A DNA stretch of 64,000 nt from NCBI GenBank assembly GCA_050246595.1, contig JBFWVT010000010.1, positions 29,273 through 93,272 of the forward strand, read 5' to 3'. The notes beneath the pieces were generated by a model, which saw only the letters and a program-made list of their open reading frames with translations, was not told the DNA's origin and did no database searches. Positions within the stretch are counted from its first letter, which is position 1. Each line of letters begins with the position of its first letter. The DNA is from DATARH01 sp050246595. GTDB lineage: Bacteria; Pseudomonadota; Alphaproteobacteria; ATCC43930; CGMCC-115725. Positions 40,672 to 49,677 of this stretch are shown here, piece by piece. A program made the translations under genes and the position numbers.

Positions 40672-41811
40672 ATGGATTTCGACCTCACCGAAGACCAGCG
40701 CGCGTTCCAGGAAACCGCCCGGCAATTCGCGCAGGAGGAATGGCTGCCGCACGCGCCGGGCTGGGACGAACGGGAAGAATTTCCCGAGGAGGCGCTGCGC
40801 AAGGCCGCCGCGCTCGGTTTCGCCGGCATCTATGTGGGAGAAAAATTCGGCGGCAGCGGTCTGACCCGGCTCGATGCGACGGTCATTTTCGAGGAACTCG
40901 CGACGGCCTGCGTTTCGACCGCGGCCTATCTGTCGATCCACAACATGGCGGCGTGGATGATCGACCGCTTTGGCGACGGCGCGGCACGCGCCCGATTTCT
41001 GCCTGATCTGATATCGATGCAGCATTTCGCCAGCTACTGCCTGACCGAGCCGGGCAGCGGCTCCGACGCCGCCGCATTGCAGACCCGCGCCCGGCGCGAC
41101 GGCGACGATTACGTGCTGAACGGGTCGAAGGCGTTCATCTCGGGCGGCGGGCGCAGCGACATTTACGTCACAATGGTGCGCACCGGCGAGGCCGGGCCGA
41201 AGGGCATTTCGTGCCTCGTCATCGAAAACGGCACCCCGGGTCTGTCCTTTGGCAAAAAGGAGAAAAAACTGGGCTGGAACACGCAGCCGACCGCCGCCGT
41301 GATTTTCGAGGAGTGCCGGGTGCCGGTCGCCAACCGTCTCGGCGCCGAGGGCGAGGGATTTGCGATCGCGATGATGGGGCTCGACGGCGGACGCCTCAAT
41401 ATCGGCGCGTGTTCGATCGGCGGCGCGCGGGCCTGCTGGGAGGCGGCGCGGGTGTATATGCTCGAACGCCGCCAGTTCGGCCAGCGCCTCGCCGATTTCC
41501 AGGCATTGCAGTTCAAGCTCGCCGACATGGCGACCGAACTCGACGCCGCCCGCCTGATGCTGCGCCGCGCCGCTTGCAGTCTCGACAACGGCGATCCGGA
41601 CGCGACCTTGCACTGCGCGATGGCGAAACGGCTGGCGACCGATGCCGGATTCCACACCGCCAACGAGGCGCTGCAACTGCACGGCGGCTACGGGTATCTC
41701 AAGGACTTCCCGATCGAGCGCTACCTGCGCGACGTGCGCGTCCATCAGATCCTCGAAGGCACCAACGAGATCATGCGGGTGATCATCGCGAGGCGGCTGC
41801 TGCGGCAGTGA
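40672..41811 (+). CDS. Acyl-CoA dehydrogenase, isobutyryl-CoA dehydrogenase-like
   Basis: A 379-residue FAD enzyme that forms the alpha-beta double bond of acyl-CoA. The FAD/substrate loop is SYCLTEPGSGSDAAALQTRA, then LNGSKAFISGGGRSDIYVTM, and LNGGYGYLKDFPIERYLRD-like LHGGYGYLKDFPIERYLRDV. The catalytic Glu is in ILEGTNEIMRVIIARRLLR, in the position of short-chain dehydrogenases. LSIHNMAAWMIDRFGD and YVGEKFGGSGLTRLDATVIF recall ACAD8, the isobutyryl-CoA dehydrogenase of valine breakdown. A thiolase gene lies nearby on the other strand, but other valine-pathway genes (mmsB, mmsA) are absent. Confidence 0.93.
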   Translation: MDFDLTEDQRAFQETARQFAQEEWLPHAPGWDEREEFPEEALRKAAALGFAGIYVGEKFGGSGLTRLDATVIFEELATACVSTAAYLSIHNMAAWMIDRFGDGAARARFLPDLISMQHFASYCLTEPGSGSDAAALQTRARRDGDDYVLNGSKAFISGGGRSDIYVTMVRTGEAGPKGISCLVIENGTPGLSFGKKEKKLGWNTQPTAAVIFEECRVPVANRLGAEGEGFAIAMMGLDGGRLNIGACSIGGARACWEAARVYMLERRQFGQRLADFQALQFKLADMATELDAARLMLRRAACSLDNGDPDATLHCAMAKRLATDAGFHTANEALQLHGGYGYLKDFPIERYLRDVRVHQILEGTNEIMRVIIARRLLRQ

Positions 41812-41817
41812 TGCCGG

Positions 41818-42714
41818 CTACAGCAGGTCCGCGACCGCCTCCCAGTAGCGCCGCATCGCGTCGATATGGTCGGACAGCGAGCGTCCCTCGATGCGGCGCA
41901 AATGGCCGCTCTCGTAGTAATTCGCCAGGGTCAGGTGCGTGACGCCGCAGGATTTCCAGAAACGCACATCCTCGCGCCATTTTTCCTCGTCGCCGGCGGC
42001 CGAGACGCGTGTGTCGAGACCGATTGTCGTCGGGTCGCGGCCCGCTTCTTCGGCCATGCGGCGCAGCCGGTCGAACGCGGCGCGGGCCTCGTCGCCGGGT
42101 CCGTAGGCGAGCGGCATCCAACCGTCGCCGTATTTGACAACGCGGCGCAAGGTCGCCTCGGCGTGGCCGCCGTACCATAGCGGCACTTTCCCCGAGGCCG
42201 GGCGCGGGTTGATGCCGGCATCCTCGATATTGTGCCAGCGTCCGTTGAGCGTCACGTGCGGCGCGGCCCACAGCGCCTGCATCGCCGCGACCTGCTCCTC
42301 GGAACGCCGGCCGCGGTTATGAAAATCCTCGTTGAGGCCGACAAACTCGACCTCGTTCCAGCCGACCCCGATCCCAAGCCGGAAGCGCCCGCCGCACAGC
42401 ACATCGAGACAGGCGGCCTGTTTTGCGACCAGTGCGGTCTGGCGCTGCGGCAGGATTAGTACCTGCGTCGAGAAATCCGCGATCTTTGTGATCCCGGCGA
42501 GAAAGCCGAACAGCACGAACGGGTCGTGATAGAGGTCGGTCGAACGGGCGCGGCCCTGCGTCCAACCCGGACGGCTCGCGACATTGACGCCGAGCACGTG
42601 ATCCGGCGCGGCTAGCCCATGATACCCGATGTCTTCGGCCGCCTGCGCGAAGTCTCGGATCGTCTCCGGTTCCCCGCCGATATCGACCAGCGGCAGCGCC
42701 ACTCCGAGCTTCAT
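41818..42714 (-). CDS. LLM-class flavin-dependent oxidoreductase
   Basis: A 298-residue luciferase-like monooxygenase (F420- or FMN-dependent TIM barrel). The N-terminus is MKLGVALPLVDIGGEPETIR, then DIGYHGLAAPDHVLGVNVAS, and LDVLCGGRFRLGIGVGWNEV with FVGLNEDFHNRGRRSEEQVA, the strongly conserved region of the TIGR03619 group. KVPLWYGGHAEATLRRVVKY follows. The ATG at 42714 is preceded by GGGAGGA. It converges with the acyl-CoA dehydrogenase gene (stops six bases apart) and diverges from an SDR gene. Substrate unknown; oxidation of a terpenoid or aromatic carbonyl is typical. Confidence 0.93.
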   Translation of the reverse strand: MKLGVALPLVDIGGEPETIRDFAQAAEDIGYHGLAAPDHVLGVNVASRPGWTQGRARSTDLYHDPFVLFGFLAGITKIADFSTQVLILPQRQTALVAKQAACLDVLCGGRFRLGIGVGWNEVEFVGLNEDFHNRGRRSEEQVAAMQALWAAPHVTLNGRWHNIEDAGINPRPASGKVPLWYGGHAEATLRRVVKYGDGWMPLAYGPGDEARAAFDRLRRMAEEAGRDPTTIGLDTRVSAAGDEEKWREDVRFWKSCGVTHLTLANYYESGHLRRIEGRSLSDHIDAMRRYWEAVADLL

Positions 42715-42815
42715 CCGATCCTCCCATATTCCGCCATATACCCTCATCATAACCCGCGCAGATCGCGCAATCTCTGCTATCCGAGCGGAGCCGGCAGCAC
42801 AGACGGGAGGAAAGC

Positions 42816-43649
42816 ATGGCGGACAGGGTGGCGCTGGTGACCGGCGGGTTGCGCGGCCTCGGGCGGGCGATGGTGCTGGGATTGGCCGGCGCCAGGCACC
42901 AGGTGGCGGCTATCGGGCATATTGCTTCCGATATCGGGGAGATCGAGGCCGCGGCGCGCGCGGCCGGGGTTGCCGGGCGGGTCTGGCCCGTTGTCGCCGA
43001 TCTGCGCGAGGCGCGCGAGTGCGATCGGGTCGTCGCCGAGACGCGGCACCGTTTCGGCCGGCTCGACATTCTGGTCAACAATGCCGGGCTGACCTTCACC
43101 TATATCGACCCGGCGCGCTACCGCCGCCCCGAGGTGCAGCGTTTCTGGCAGGTCTCGGACGAGATCGTCGAGAATGTGATCGCGACAAACGTGCTGGCCG
43201 CCGACCGTCTGTCGCGCCGTGTCGCGCCGGGGATGGTGGCGCAGGGCTGGGGCCGCATCGTCAACGTCACGACCAAGCTCGACACGATGAACCGGATCGG
43301 CACGCACCCCTACGGCGCGTCAAAGGCGGCGCTCGAAATGGCGACCGAGGTGTGGGCCAAGGACGCCGCCGGCACGGGTCTTACGATCAACATCGTCAAC
43401 CCCGGCGCCGGCGCCAACACCCCCGGAATGGCCGACGAGATGCGCGCGATGAGCCGCGAGGGAAGCGCGCCGCGATTGGTCGAACCCGACGAGATGGTGC
43501 CGCCGCTGCTCTACGTCGTGTCCGACGCGGCGAACGGGGTCAATGGCTACCGTTTCGACGCCAACGCCTGGGACGCCTCATTGCCGATCGAGGAAGCCGC
43601 GCGCCGCGCCGGACGCCCAGCCGGGTTCGAGTTGCATCCAATTAATTGA
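42816..43649 (+). CDS. SDR-family oxidoreductase
   Basis: A 277-residue short-chain dehydrogenase. The cofactor motif is VALVTGGLRGLGRAMVLGLA, LDILVNNAGLTFTYID follows, and the active site is RIVNVTTKLDTMNRIGTHPYGASKAALEM with Thr in the usual Ser position and Y-x3-K. The segment after beta-5 (NPGAGANTPGMADEMRAMSR) and the end VNGYRFDANAWDASLPIEEA are longer than in typical SDRs. The gene is divergent from the LLM-class oxidoreductase (101 bases apart), a layout common for catabolic pairs. Substrate unknown. Confidence 0.92.
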   Translation: MADRVALVTGGLRGLGRAMVLGLAGARHQVAAIGHIASDIGEIEAAARAAGVAGRVWPVVADLREARECDRVVAETRHRFGRLDILVNNAGLTFTYIDPARYRRPEVQRFWQVSDEIVENVIATNVLAADRLSRRVAPGMVAQGWGRIVNVTTKLDTMNRIGTHPYGASKAALEMATEVWAKDAAGTGLTINIVNPGAGANTPGMADEMRAMSREGSAPRLVEPDEMVPPLLYVVSDAANGVNGYRFDANAWDASLPIEEAARRAGRPAGFELHPIN

Positions 43650-43759
43650 AGACCCACAGATGTGTTGAGGATTCCCGCAAGTTGGGAACGCATCTGTATG
43701 GTAAAAGGATGGTACCCGGCACGCTGGCTTGAGCGGATTATATATTGATACCAACCAGC

Positions 43760-43945
43760 GGTAATGTCTCAGTTTGAATGTAACAGCGGCACTGTCATTC
43801 CGGGGCCGTCCGCTGGGCGGAACCCGGAATCCGTGAACATCAACCTCTCCAAGGGCTTCAGGGGCCTGTGTTGACGGATTCCGGGCTCGCGGGCTACGCC
43901 CGCGCCCCGGAATGACAAGGTTGCAATTCAAACTGAGACACTACC
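43760..43945. mobile_element. MITE-like element with terminal inverted repeats and 4-base target duplication
   Basis: A 186-base element without coding capacity. The left end GGTAATGTCTCAGTTTGAAT and the right end, whose reverse complement is GGTAGTGTCTCAGTTTGAAT, match at 19 of 20 positions. CAGC flanks it directly on both sides (43756-43759 and 43946-43949), which looks like a target-site duplication. Inside are large opposing arms of the CATTCCGGGG...CCCCGGAATG palindrome family. The same termini occur at 51417-51595. No full-length autonomous transposon with these ends is in the window. Confidence 0.75.
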
Positions 43946-43967
43946 CAGCCAGCGCTGACCCTGACAC

Positions 43968-44059
43968 GTTCGTGCCCGGCCTTGGGCCGGGCATCCACGA
44001 GCAGCCGGCATGCTCCCGGGTGTTTCTCGTGGATAGCCGGGCCAAGCCCGGCCACGAAC
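43968..44059. repeat. Large inverted REP doublet, 34-base arms
   Basis: The left arm (43968-44001, GTTCGTGCCCGGCC...CACGAG) and right arm (44026-44059) are near-exact inverted copies around a 24-base centre; each arm also folds on itself. It lies directly beside the MITE-like element. No gene is present from 43650 to 44134. Confidence 0.8.
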
Positions 44060-44134
44060 GGATGGGTCATGCTCTCGGCCGCTTGGTATAAGTCCCGATT
44101 TCGCCGGGAGTTTGGTGCGACTGCCCAACATATT

Positions 44135-44521
44135 TCACGACTTCTTCAGCAATTGCTGCACAAGCGTAATCAGATGTTCCATGCGGTCCTCCAGACGACC
44201 GACTCTTCCGTCCAGATTGCCGATCCTCTCGTCTAGATTGCCCATCCTCTTCTCTAGATTGCCGATCCTCTCGTCTAGATTGCCGATCCTCTCGTCCAAA
44301 TAGGCAAAGCGCTCGCCCACGAGCGTTTCAAGACTGTCGAGGCGCGCCGCCATCTTCGCCTCGACATCGCCGAGCTGGCTGGCATGGGTCGCGGCCAGAC
44401 TGTCAAATTGCGAGCGGATGTTGCGGCGATCGTTCTCGGCATGAAACTGCATGTCGCGCAGCCCGGCGCGGATGCCCTGGAGATGCCGCGCCAGCAGCTC
44501 AAGATTGATCGGTTCGGTCAT
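44135..44521 (-). CDS. Coiled-coil protein with tandem heptad repeats
   Basis: A 128-residue helical protein. The second half is a run of heptads (LDERIGN, LDERIGN, LEKRMGN, LDERIGN, LDGRVGR, LEDRMEH) encoded by 21-base DNA repeats, ending LITLVQQLLKKS. The first half is also helical (LELLARHLQGIRAGLRDMQF). Such proteins form trimeric or tetrameric rods and are common in alphaproteobacteria as short orphan genes. The ATG at 44521 is used; a GTG two codons upstream is possible. It begins only 16 bases after the thiolase gene, so it may be co-expressed. Function unknown. Confidence 0.75.
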   Translation of the reverse strand: MTEPINLELLARHLQGIRAGLRDMQFHAENDRRNIRSQFDSLAATHASQLGDVEAKMAARLDSLETLVGERFAYLDERIGNLDERIGNLEKRMGNLDERIGNLDGRVGRLEDRMEHLITLVQQLLKKS

Positions 44522-44537
44522 TGTCACGCATCCGGGA

Positions 44538-45740
44538 TCACGCCACCTCGAACAGTCCGGCGGCGCCCATGCCGCCGCCGATGCACATCGTGCAGACGAC
44601 GAGTTTGGCGCCGCGCCGTTTGCCCTCGATCAGCGCATGCCCGACCATGCGCGCCCCCGACATGCCGTAGGGATGGCCGATCGAGATCGCGCCGCCATTG
44701 ACGTTGAGCCGGTCGTGCGGGATGCCGAGCCGGTCGCGGCAATAGACGACCTGACAGGCAAAGGCTTCGTTCAATTCCCACAGGTCGATGTCGTCGATCT
44801 TGATCCCGTGTTTTTCCAACAGCTTCGGCACCGCGAAGACCGGCCCGATGCCCATTTCGTCCGGAGCGCAGCCGGCGACCGCGATGCCGCGATAAATCCC
44901 GAGCGGCGTTAGTCCGCGGCGCTCGGCCTCCTTTTCCTCCATCAGCACCGAAGCCGAGGCGCCGTCCGACAGTTGCGAGGCATTTCCCGCTGTGATGAAG
45001 CGCCCCTCCTTGATCTGCTGCCCGTCCTTGAACACCGGTTTCAGCGCCGCCAGACCTTCCAGCGAGGTATCCGGCCGGTTGCCTTCGTCCTTTTCCAGCG
45101 TGACTGTCCGTTCCGATTTCTCGCCGATGGCGCGGTCGGTGACCGACATGACTGACGGCAACGGTACGATCTCGTCGTCGAAACGGCCGGCCTGCTGCGC
45201 CGCGGCGGTTCGTTGCTGCGAGCGCAGCGCGTATTCGTCCTGCGCCTTGCGCGAGATTTTGTAGCGCTCGGCGACGATCTCGGCGGTCTCGATCATCGTC
45301 ATGTAAAGCGAGGGCACCCGCCGCATCAGCTCGGGGTCGTCGCCGCGCGTGCGCACCATCTTGTCGCCCTGCACAAACGACACCGATTCGACGCCGCCGC
45401 CGACCGCGATCCGCATCCCGTCATCGATGATCTCCTTCGCGGCGGTCGCGATCGCCATCATGCCGGACGAACATTGCCGGTCGATCGACATCGCCGGTAC
45501 GCTGTCCGGCAACCCGGCCCGGAGTGCGCTCTGGCGGGCGACGTTGAACCCCTGCGTCCCCTGCTGGATCGCCGCGCCGATTATCACGTCGTCGATCTCG
45601 CCCGGCTCGATTCGTGCGCGCCTGACCGCTTCGGCGATCGCGTGCCCGGCCAGAGCCTGCGGCATGGTTTCATTGAAGGCGCCGCGAAACGCCCGGCCGA
45701 TCGGCGTGCGCGCGGTGGAAACGATGACGGCGTGACGCAT
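44538..45740 (-). CDS. Acetyl-CoA C-acyltransferase (thiolase)
   Basis: A 400-residue thiolase. The acylated Cys is in SIDRQCSSGMMAIATAAKEI, the first catalytic His in NVNGGAISIGHPYGMSGARM and the second Cys in LVVCTMCIGGGMGAAGLFEV, so the active site is complete. The N-terminus MRHAVIVSTARTPIGRAFRG is canonical. It may serve in beta-oxidation or in branched-chain or aromatic acid breakdown; the acyl-CoA dehydrogenase at 40672 would fit but is on the opposite strand, about 2.7 kb away. A coiled-coil gene follows after 16 bases. Confidence 0.95.
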   Translation of the reverse strand: MRHAVIVSTARTPIGRAFRGAFNETMPQALAGHAIAEAVRRARIEPGEIDDVIIGAAIQQGTQGFNVARQSALRAGLPDSVPAMSIDRQCSSGMMAIATAAKEIIDDGMRIAVGGGVESVSFVQGDKMVRTRGDDPELMRRVPSLYMTMIETAEIVAERYKISRKAQDEYALRSQQRTAAAQQAGRFDDEIVPLPSVMSVTDRAIGEKSERTVTLEKDEGNRPDTSLEGLAALKPVFKDGQQIKEGRFITAGNASQLSDGASASVLMEEKEAERRGLTPLGIYRGIAVAGCAPDEMGIGPVFAVPKLLEKHGIKIDDIDLWELNEAFACQVVYCRDRLGIPHDRLNVNGGAISIGHPYGMSGARMVGHALIEGKRRGAKLVVCTMCIGGGMGAAGLFEVA

Positions 45741-45852
45741 GGGTCGGCTCCTCGGGTCAGACGGGCGCTTTCGGCGGCGCCGCGATGAGATCGGCCGATC
45801 CTACCAGATCGGGCGAAGCGCCGTCATTTCCCGCACGGGCGGGCATCCCGGA

Positions 45853-46365
45853 TCATCGCGACGGGTAATGCGTCGTCAGCTTCCGTCCGCCGACCTCGAC
45901 CGGGTCGGCGTCGATCAGGATGAAGGCGAAGACGCACGGCTCGGTGCCTGTATTGACCCAGGCGTGCATCGTGCCGCGCTGCACCACGACATCGCCCGGT
46001 TGCAGCGACACGGTCTTGCCATAGTCGAGTTCGAGGTCGCACCGGCCCGACAACAGAATCGCGCAGTCGAGCGTTTCGGTACGGTGCATGAAGGGCGCCG
46101 AACCCGGCGCGAATTCAGTGATGCGAACGACCGTGCCCTGGCCCGAGCCGACATAATTATGGCGCACGACAAACCCCTGGCGCTGCGCCTCGGCGGCGGC
46201 GCCCTCCGAATTGTCGACCGGCATCGTGTCTGTGGACCAGATTTCGACCCGCGAGATGCCCGGCCGGGTCGGCGAGGCTACCGCATTCATCCGTTCGTCG
46301 CTCGCGACGACCGCTTTCCCCTCCGCATCGTGGCCCGTCACGATCCGTCGCACTTCCAGCGTCAT
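45853..46365 (-). CDS. Cupin-domain protein
   Basis: A 170-residue protein with one C-terminal cupin. Motif 1 is PGSAPFMHRTETLDCAILLSG (H and E metal positions, altered) and motif 2 is LQPGDVVVQRGTMHAWVNTG (P-G-D...H-x-W-x-N). An N-terminal strand-rich region (VRRIVTGHDAEGKAVVASDE) is shared with a group of cupins encoded near catabolic operons. The ATG at 46365 follows GGAGAGG. The metal-ligand set looks sufficient for Fe or Mn binding, so an enzymatic role such as dioxygenase or isomerase is possible, but the substrate is unknown. It lies 112 bases upstream of the thiolase on the same strand. Confidence 0.87.
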   Translation of the reverse strand: MTLEVRRIVTGHDAEGKAVVASDERMNAVASPTRPGISRVEIWSTDTMPVDNSEGAAAEAQRQGFVVRHNYVGSGQGTVVRITEFAPGSAPFMHRTETLDCAILLSGRCDLELDYGKTVSLQPGDVVVQRGTMHAWVNTGTEPCVFAFILIDADPVEVGGRKLTTHYPSR

Positions 46366-46715
46366 TATCCTCTCCGTTGATCGCATCCGTTCGATCTTTG
46401 GATTAAACTCGAAACGGCGATGCGGCGCGGCAGTTTTCCGCGCGAAGCGGCCCCTGTGACGCGGTCTTTGCCTCGCTGGCTATCGCAAGGGCGACGCGCC
46501 GGCCGCGAGATCGATCCGCACCGATTCGGCGGCAAGACCGCCTGTATTGCCGCTCTGCCCGAACCCGGCCCAGGGCAAGAAGGGCGGCCGGCTGTTTCGG
46601 GCGAACCGATCCGTTCGGCTGAATCGACGCAACTCCTGGCTCCCGGCTTCGCGCCGCGCTAACCTGCCGGCGAGTGAAGGGGAGCGCGCAAGCGCTTTGG
46701 GAGAGATGGGGATCG
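46366..46715. other. Intergenic region, no gene seen
   Basis: Between the cupin and the PagL-like gene I see no coding frame with believable composition, RNA gene or mobile element. Near its right end is a short AGCGC/GCGCT hairpin (about 46682-46696) and the ribosome site GGGAGAG of the next gene. Confidence 0.5.
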
Positions 46716-47297
46716 ATGTTTGGCTTGCGTGTCGCAACACCGACGGGTCTCGTCCTTGCCGCGCTGGTCGGTACGCTCGCGTTGCTGCCGGGAATGGCGG
46801 CGGCCCAGCCGAAGCTCGTTGACGAGTTCAAGATCGGCGCCCTGGCGCATGATGTCGGCTTTCTCGGCCGCCATGTCGAAGGCGGCGCCGACGTCAATGT
46901 CGAGCTGCTGTTCACCTCGCCCGATCTGTTTCGCTACATCGGCTCGCCGCGGCCGCATATCGGCGGCGACATCAACACGAACGGCAATACGAGCTACGGC
47001 TATTTCGGGCTGACCTGGGGGATCATGCTGATCCAGAACCTGTTCGGCGCTGGCGACGGCATTTTCGCAAACGGGAGTCTCGGCGGCGCGGTGCATGACG
47101 GGCACTTGCTGACCGCTCCGCCCGGTCGCAAGCGGCTCGGCTCGCGCATCCTGTTCCGCGAAAGCCTGGAACTCGGGTATCAGATAAACCCGGCGGTCAG
47201 CGTCTCAGCCATTCTCGACCACATCTCGAACGCCAATCTCGCGTCGCGCAACGCCGGCATCACCAGCGCCGGCGCCCGGATCGGGTTCCGCTTCTAG
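46716..47297 (+). CDS. PagL-like lipid A 3-O-deacylase (acyloxyacyl hydrolase)
   Basis: A 193-residue outer-membrane protein. The signal peptide is MFGLRVATPTGLVLAALVGTLALLPGMAAAQ, and the mature part is an eight-strand barrel. The C-terminal strand region carries the PagL signature SAILDHISNANLASRNAGIT, where His and Ser/Asn positions form the active site, ending in SAGARIGFRF with a terminal Phe for BAM insertion. FKIGALAHDVGFLGRHVEGG at the start is also family-typical. It would remove the 3-position acyl chain of lipid A. The ATG at 46716 follows GGGAGAGATGGGG. A porin gene lies downstream after 410 bases. Confidence 0.85.
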   Translation: MFGLRVATPTGLVLAALVGTLALLPGMAAAQPKLVDEFKIGALAHDVGFLGRHVEGGADVNVELLFTSPDLFRYIGSPRPHIGGDINTNGNTSYGYFGLTWGIMLIQNLFGAGDGIFANGSLGGAVHDGHLLTAPPGRKRLGSRILFRESLELGYQINPAVSVSAILDHISNANLASRNAGITSAGARIGFRF

Positions 47298-47707
47298 GCC
47301 GCGTTCGCCCGCTCCTCCGCCCGTTCGAGCCGCCGGACTCCTTGCGGCAACGATTTCCCGCAGCCGTCGCGGCGCGGCGGAGCCGTGTTGCCGAAGCCGC
47401 TCCGGGCCAGTGCTCGCGCGTCTGTCGAAGACAGCGCCGCCGCTTTTTTGGGCAGCAACACTGCTGATTGTGTTGGGCGTAACCCGAAACCAACCGCCCT
47501 CCATCCCGGTGTGGCTTTCTCTTCGGAGATTTTCTCATTATATTTCATGCAATTAGGTAGAAGTGTTGCGGTTGGGCCACGCTCGGGCCGAAACACCTTT
47601 AGGCGAATAAACCGAGCTTGATCGCCGCGATGCGCGCAATATCATCGGTCGAGAGGAGCGCGTGTTCTTCGCGCGGTCTGGCGCAACTTCGGACGGTTGG
47701 GGGAGCA
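47298..47707. other. Intergenic region with AT-rich porin promoter zone
   Basis: No gene is supported here. An unusually AT-rich stretch (TTTTCTCATTATATTTCATG, about 47528-47548) contains a TTATAT -10-like box and is the best promoter candidate for the porin. The ribosome site GGGGGAG lies at 47698-47704. Confidence 0.4.
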
Positions 47708-49213
47708 ATGAGCAGAAAACGGACGATCGGGACCAGGGCGGCGCTCGGCGGGCTCACTGCGGCGGTGGCGCTGATGACGGCGCAACCGGCAGCGCGCGCG
47801 GACGAGCTGTCCGATCTGCGAGCCAATCAGGACCTTCTCCAGCGTCGTATCGACCAGCTCGCGCAGGCGCAGGTGCCGGGCAATCTGTATGGGGTCGGCG
47901 GCCCGCCAGGCCCGGTCAACGTGCAGATGACCGGCGGCAGCTTCCCCCGTTCGTTTCTGATCCCCGGAACCGATACTTCGATCCGCGTCGGCGGTGAAAT
48001 CCGCTTGAATTCGCTGTTCTGGGTCACTGGCGGCAACCCGAACCAGAACCCGCCAAGCACCAATGCCGGCACGACCGGGCAGGTCAACAATATTCCGCTG
48101 AAAGGCACCGTCGCGCGTCTGCGTGGTGACAAGGTGCTCAACATCTCGCCGCAGCAGTCGAAGCTGAGCGTCGAGACGCGTACCCCAACCGCTTATGGCG
48201 AGGCGCGCAGCTTCCTGGAATTCGACTTCGCTGGCGGTGTCTCGGGGGGGGCGAGAATATTGCACGCCTCGGACAATCTGATCCCGCGTCTTCGTTATGC
48301 CTACGGCACGCTCGGCCCGCTGTTGTTCGGACAGGCCAATTCGAACTTCAACGATGCCGACGCGGGTCTCGAAACCCTCGATTTCGGCGGTCTGATCGGC
48401 GGCAGCGGACCGGCGCGTATCCCGCAGATCCGTTGGACGCAGCCGCTCGGCAATTGGGGGCTGTTGGGCGCTCTGTCGGTGTCGGCCGAGGCGTCCGAAA
48501 CCGAGATCTGGGCGCCGGGAGTGGCAGGAAACAGCGGCGTATTTGGCGCAAACGGCGACAGCGCCGGCATCCCGGGGGTCGGCAACGTTTTGAAAAACAC
48601 CGCGCCCAGCATTGTCGCCGCCTGGTACATTCCGCAGCCATGGGGTCATGTCGACTTCGCCGGTGTCGTCCGTCCGCTGCTTACGGTCGAACACCCGTTC
48701 GGCGCCGGTGTCGACAAGCAGTATACCGGCTATGCGTTCAACTTCAGCGGCGACGTCAAGCCGCGCTGGTTTGGCTGGAACAACGATTACTTTGTTTGGG
48801 GCTTTGTGGTCGGTGAGGCGGCCGGCATGTACCACTATGCGGGCAGCAACAGCTCTGCTGGTCTTGTCAGCAACATCACCGCGGCGACCTTGACGTCGAA
48901 TAGCGTAAACGTTAAACCGACCCGCGGATGGGCCGGGAGGATCGGTTATCGCCACGAGTGGGCACCGGGGTGGCGCTCCAACATCGGCGTCGGTCACTGG
49001 CATCTCGACATTCCCCGGCCGGGTTCGGGACTGGTGGCAGGCAACACCGGCGGTATGAACACGGATCTGACGATGGGCGTCGCCAACCTGATCTGGGCCC
49101 CGACCGCTTTTGTTGATATCGGTATGGAGTATGTCTATGGCCGCCGTAAGACGGTCAACGGCGCGAACGGCGACCAGCACGTCATCATCAACCGCATGCG
49201 CCTGCGCTTCTAA
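47708..49213 (+). CDS. Outer-membrane porin, DcaP-like
   Basis: A 501-residue outer-membrane protein. The signal peptide is in ALGGLTAAVALMTAQPAARA, and a short coiled-coil follows (DELSDLRANQDLLQRRIDQL), as in trimeric DcaP-type porins whose N-terminus sits in the periplasm. A beta-barrel follows with alternating strands such as SIRVGGEIRLNSLFWVTGG and ARSFLEFDFAGGVSGGARIL, ending NRMRLRF with a C-terminal Phe. The strong GGGGGAG ribosome site and a clear terminator downstream suggest high expression. Substrate is unknown; DcaP relatives pass dicarboxylates or peptides. Confidence 0.85.
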   Translation: MSRKRTIGTRAALGGLTAAVALMTAQPAARADELSDLRANQDLLQRRIDQLAQAQVPGNLYGVGGPPGPVNVQMTGGSFPRSFLIPGTDTSIRVGGEIRLNSLFWVTGGNPNQNPPSTNAGTTGQVNNIPLKGTVARLRGDKVLNISPQQSKLSVETRTPTAYGEARSFLEFDFAGGVSGGARILHASDNLIPRLRYAYGTLGPLLFGQANSNFNDADAGLETLDFGGLIGGSGPARIPQIRWTQPLGNWGLLGALSVSAEASETEIWAPGVAGNSGVFGANGDSAGIPGVGNVLKNTAPSIVAAWYIPQPWGHVDFAGVVRPLLTVEHPFGAGVDKQYTGYAFNFSGDVKPRWFGWNNDYFVWGFVVGEAAGMYHYAGSNSSAGLVSNITAATLTSNSVNVKPTRGWAGRIGYRHEWAPGWRSNIGVGHWHLDIPRPGSGLVAGNTGGMNTDLTMGVANLIWAPTAFVDIGMEYVYGRRKTVNGANGDQHVIINRMRLRF

Positions 49214-49571
49214 GACAAAACGGTCGGCATTTGACTGCGAACCCGCCGGGAGTTTCCCGGCGGGTTTTTGCTGCCCGCCGCGCGCTTATCGGGGCGCGAT
49301 CGTTCTCATGACCGCCTCGCCGTTTTCCGGTGCCGTCCCGGTTCGGCGGGAGGCGCTGGCCGCCGAAATCGGAACAGCCCCTGCCGGAAATATTCATGAA
49401 AAGCGCGACCGGCTGATTCGACACGCGCCGCTTCAGGCCGGGGTCGTTGGCGATGATGACGCCCACCACCAGGGCCGCGCCTTCGGGCGTCTCCGGCAGC
49501 CTCTCGCCGGTGGATGGCCAGACGAAATGATCCGTGTCAGTTGGGACGGGTGTATTCTGTCGGGTAGCCAT
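49188..49571 (-). CDS. Possible small protein antiparallel to the porin end (doubtful)
   Basis: An ATG at 49569-49571 follows GGAGG five bases upstream and opens a 127-codon frame. The first about 60 residues look protein-like (MATRQNTPVPTDTDHFVWPS, then PEGAALVVGVIIANDPGLKR), but the rest runs antiparallel through the porin terminator and into the porin gene, which is unlikely for a real gene. It may be a 5-prime fragment or chance. Low confidence. Confidence 0.25.
   Translation of the reverse strand: MATRQNTPVPTDTDHFVWPSTGERLPETPEGAALVVGVIIANDPGLKRRVSNQPVALFMNISGRGCSDFGGQRLPPNRDGTGKRRGGHENDRAPISARRAAKTRRETPGGFAVKCRPFCLRSAGACG
49240..49267 (+). terminator. Intrinsic terminator of the porin gene
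   Basis: AACCCGCCGGGA, loop GTT, then TCCCGGCGGGTTTTT: a 12-base GC-rich stem followed by five T, placed 27 bases after the porin stop. This is the clearest rho-independent terminator in the window. Confidence 0.92.
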
Positions 49572-49677
49572 GACTCCCTCCATAACAGGGGGTGGTGGAA
49601 TAGATGGGAGGGGTGTGCATAGTCCAGCCCGTGCGAGTCGCACGGCGTCGGTGGCATTCTCTTAACCCGGCGTCTAC

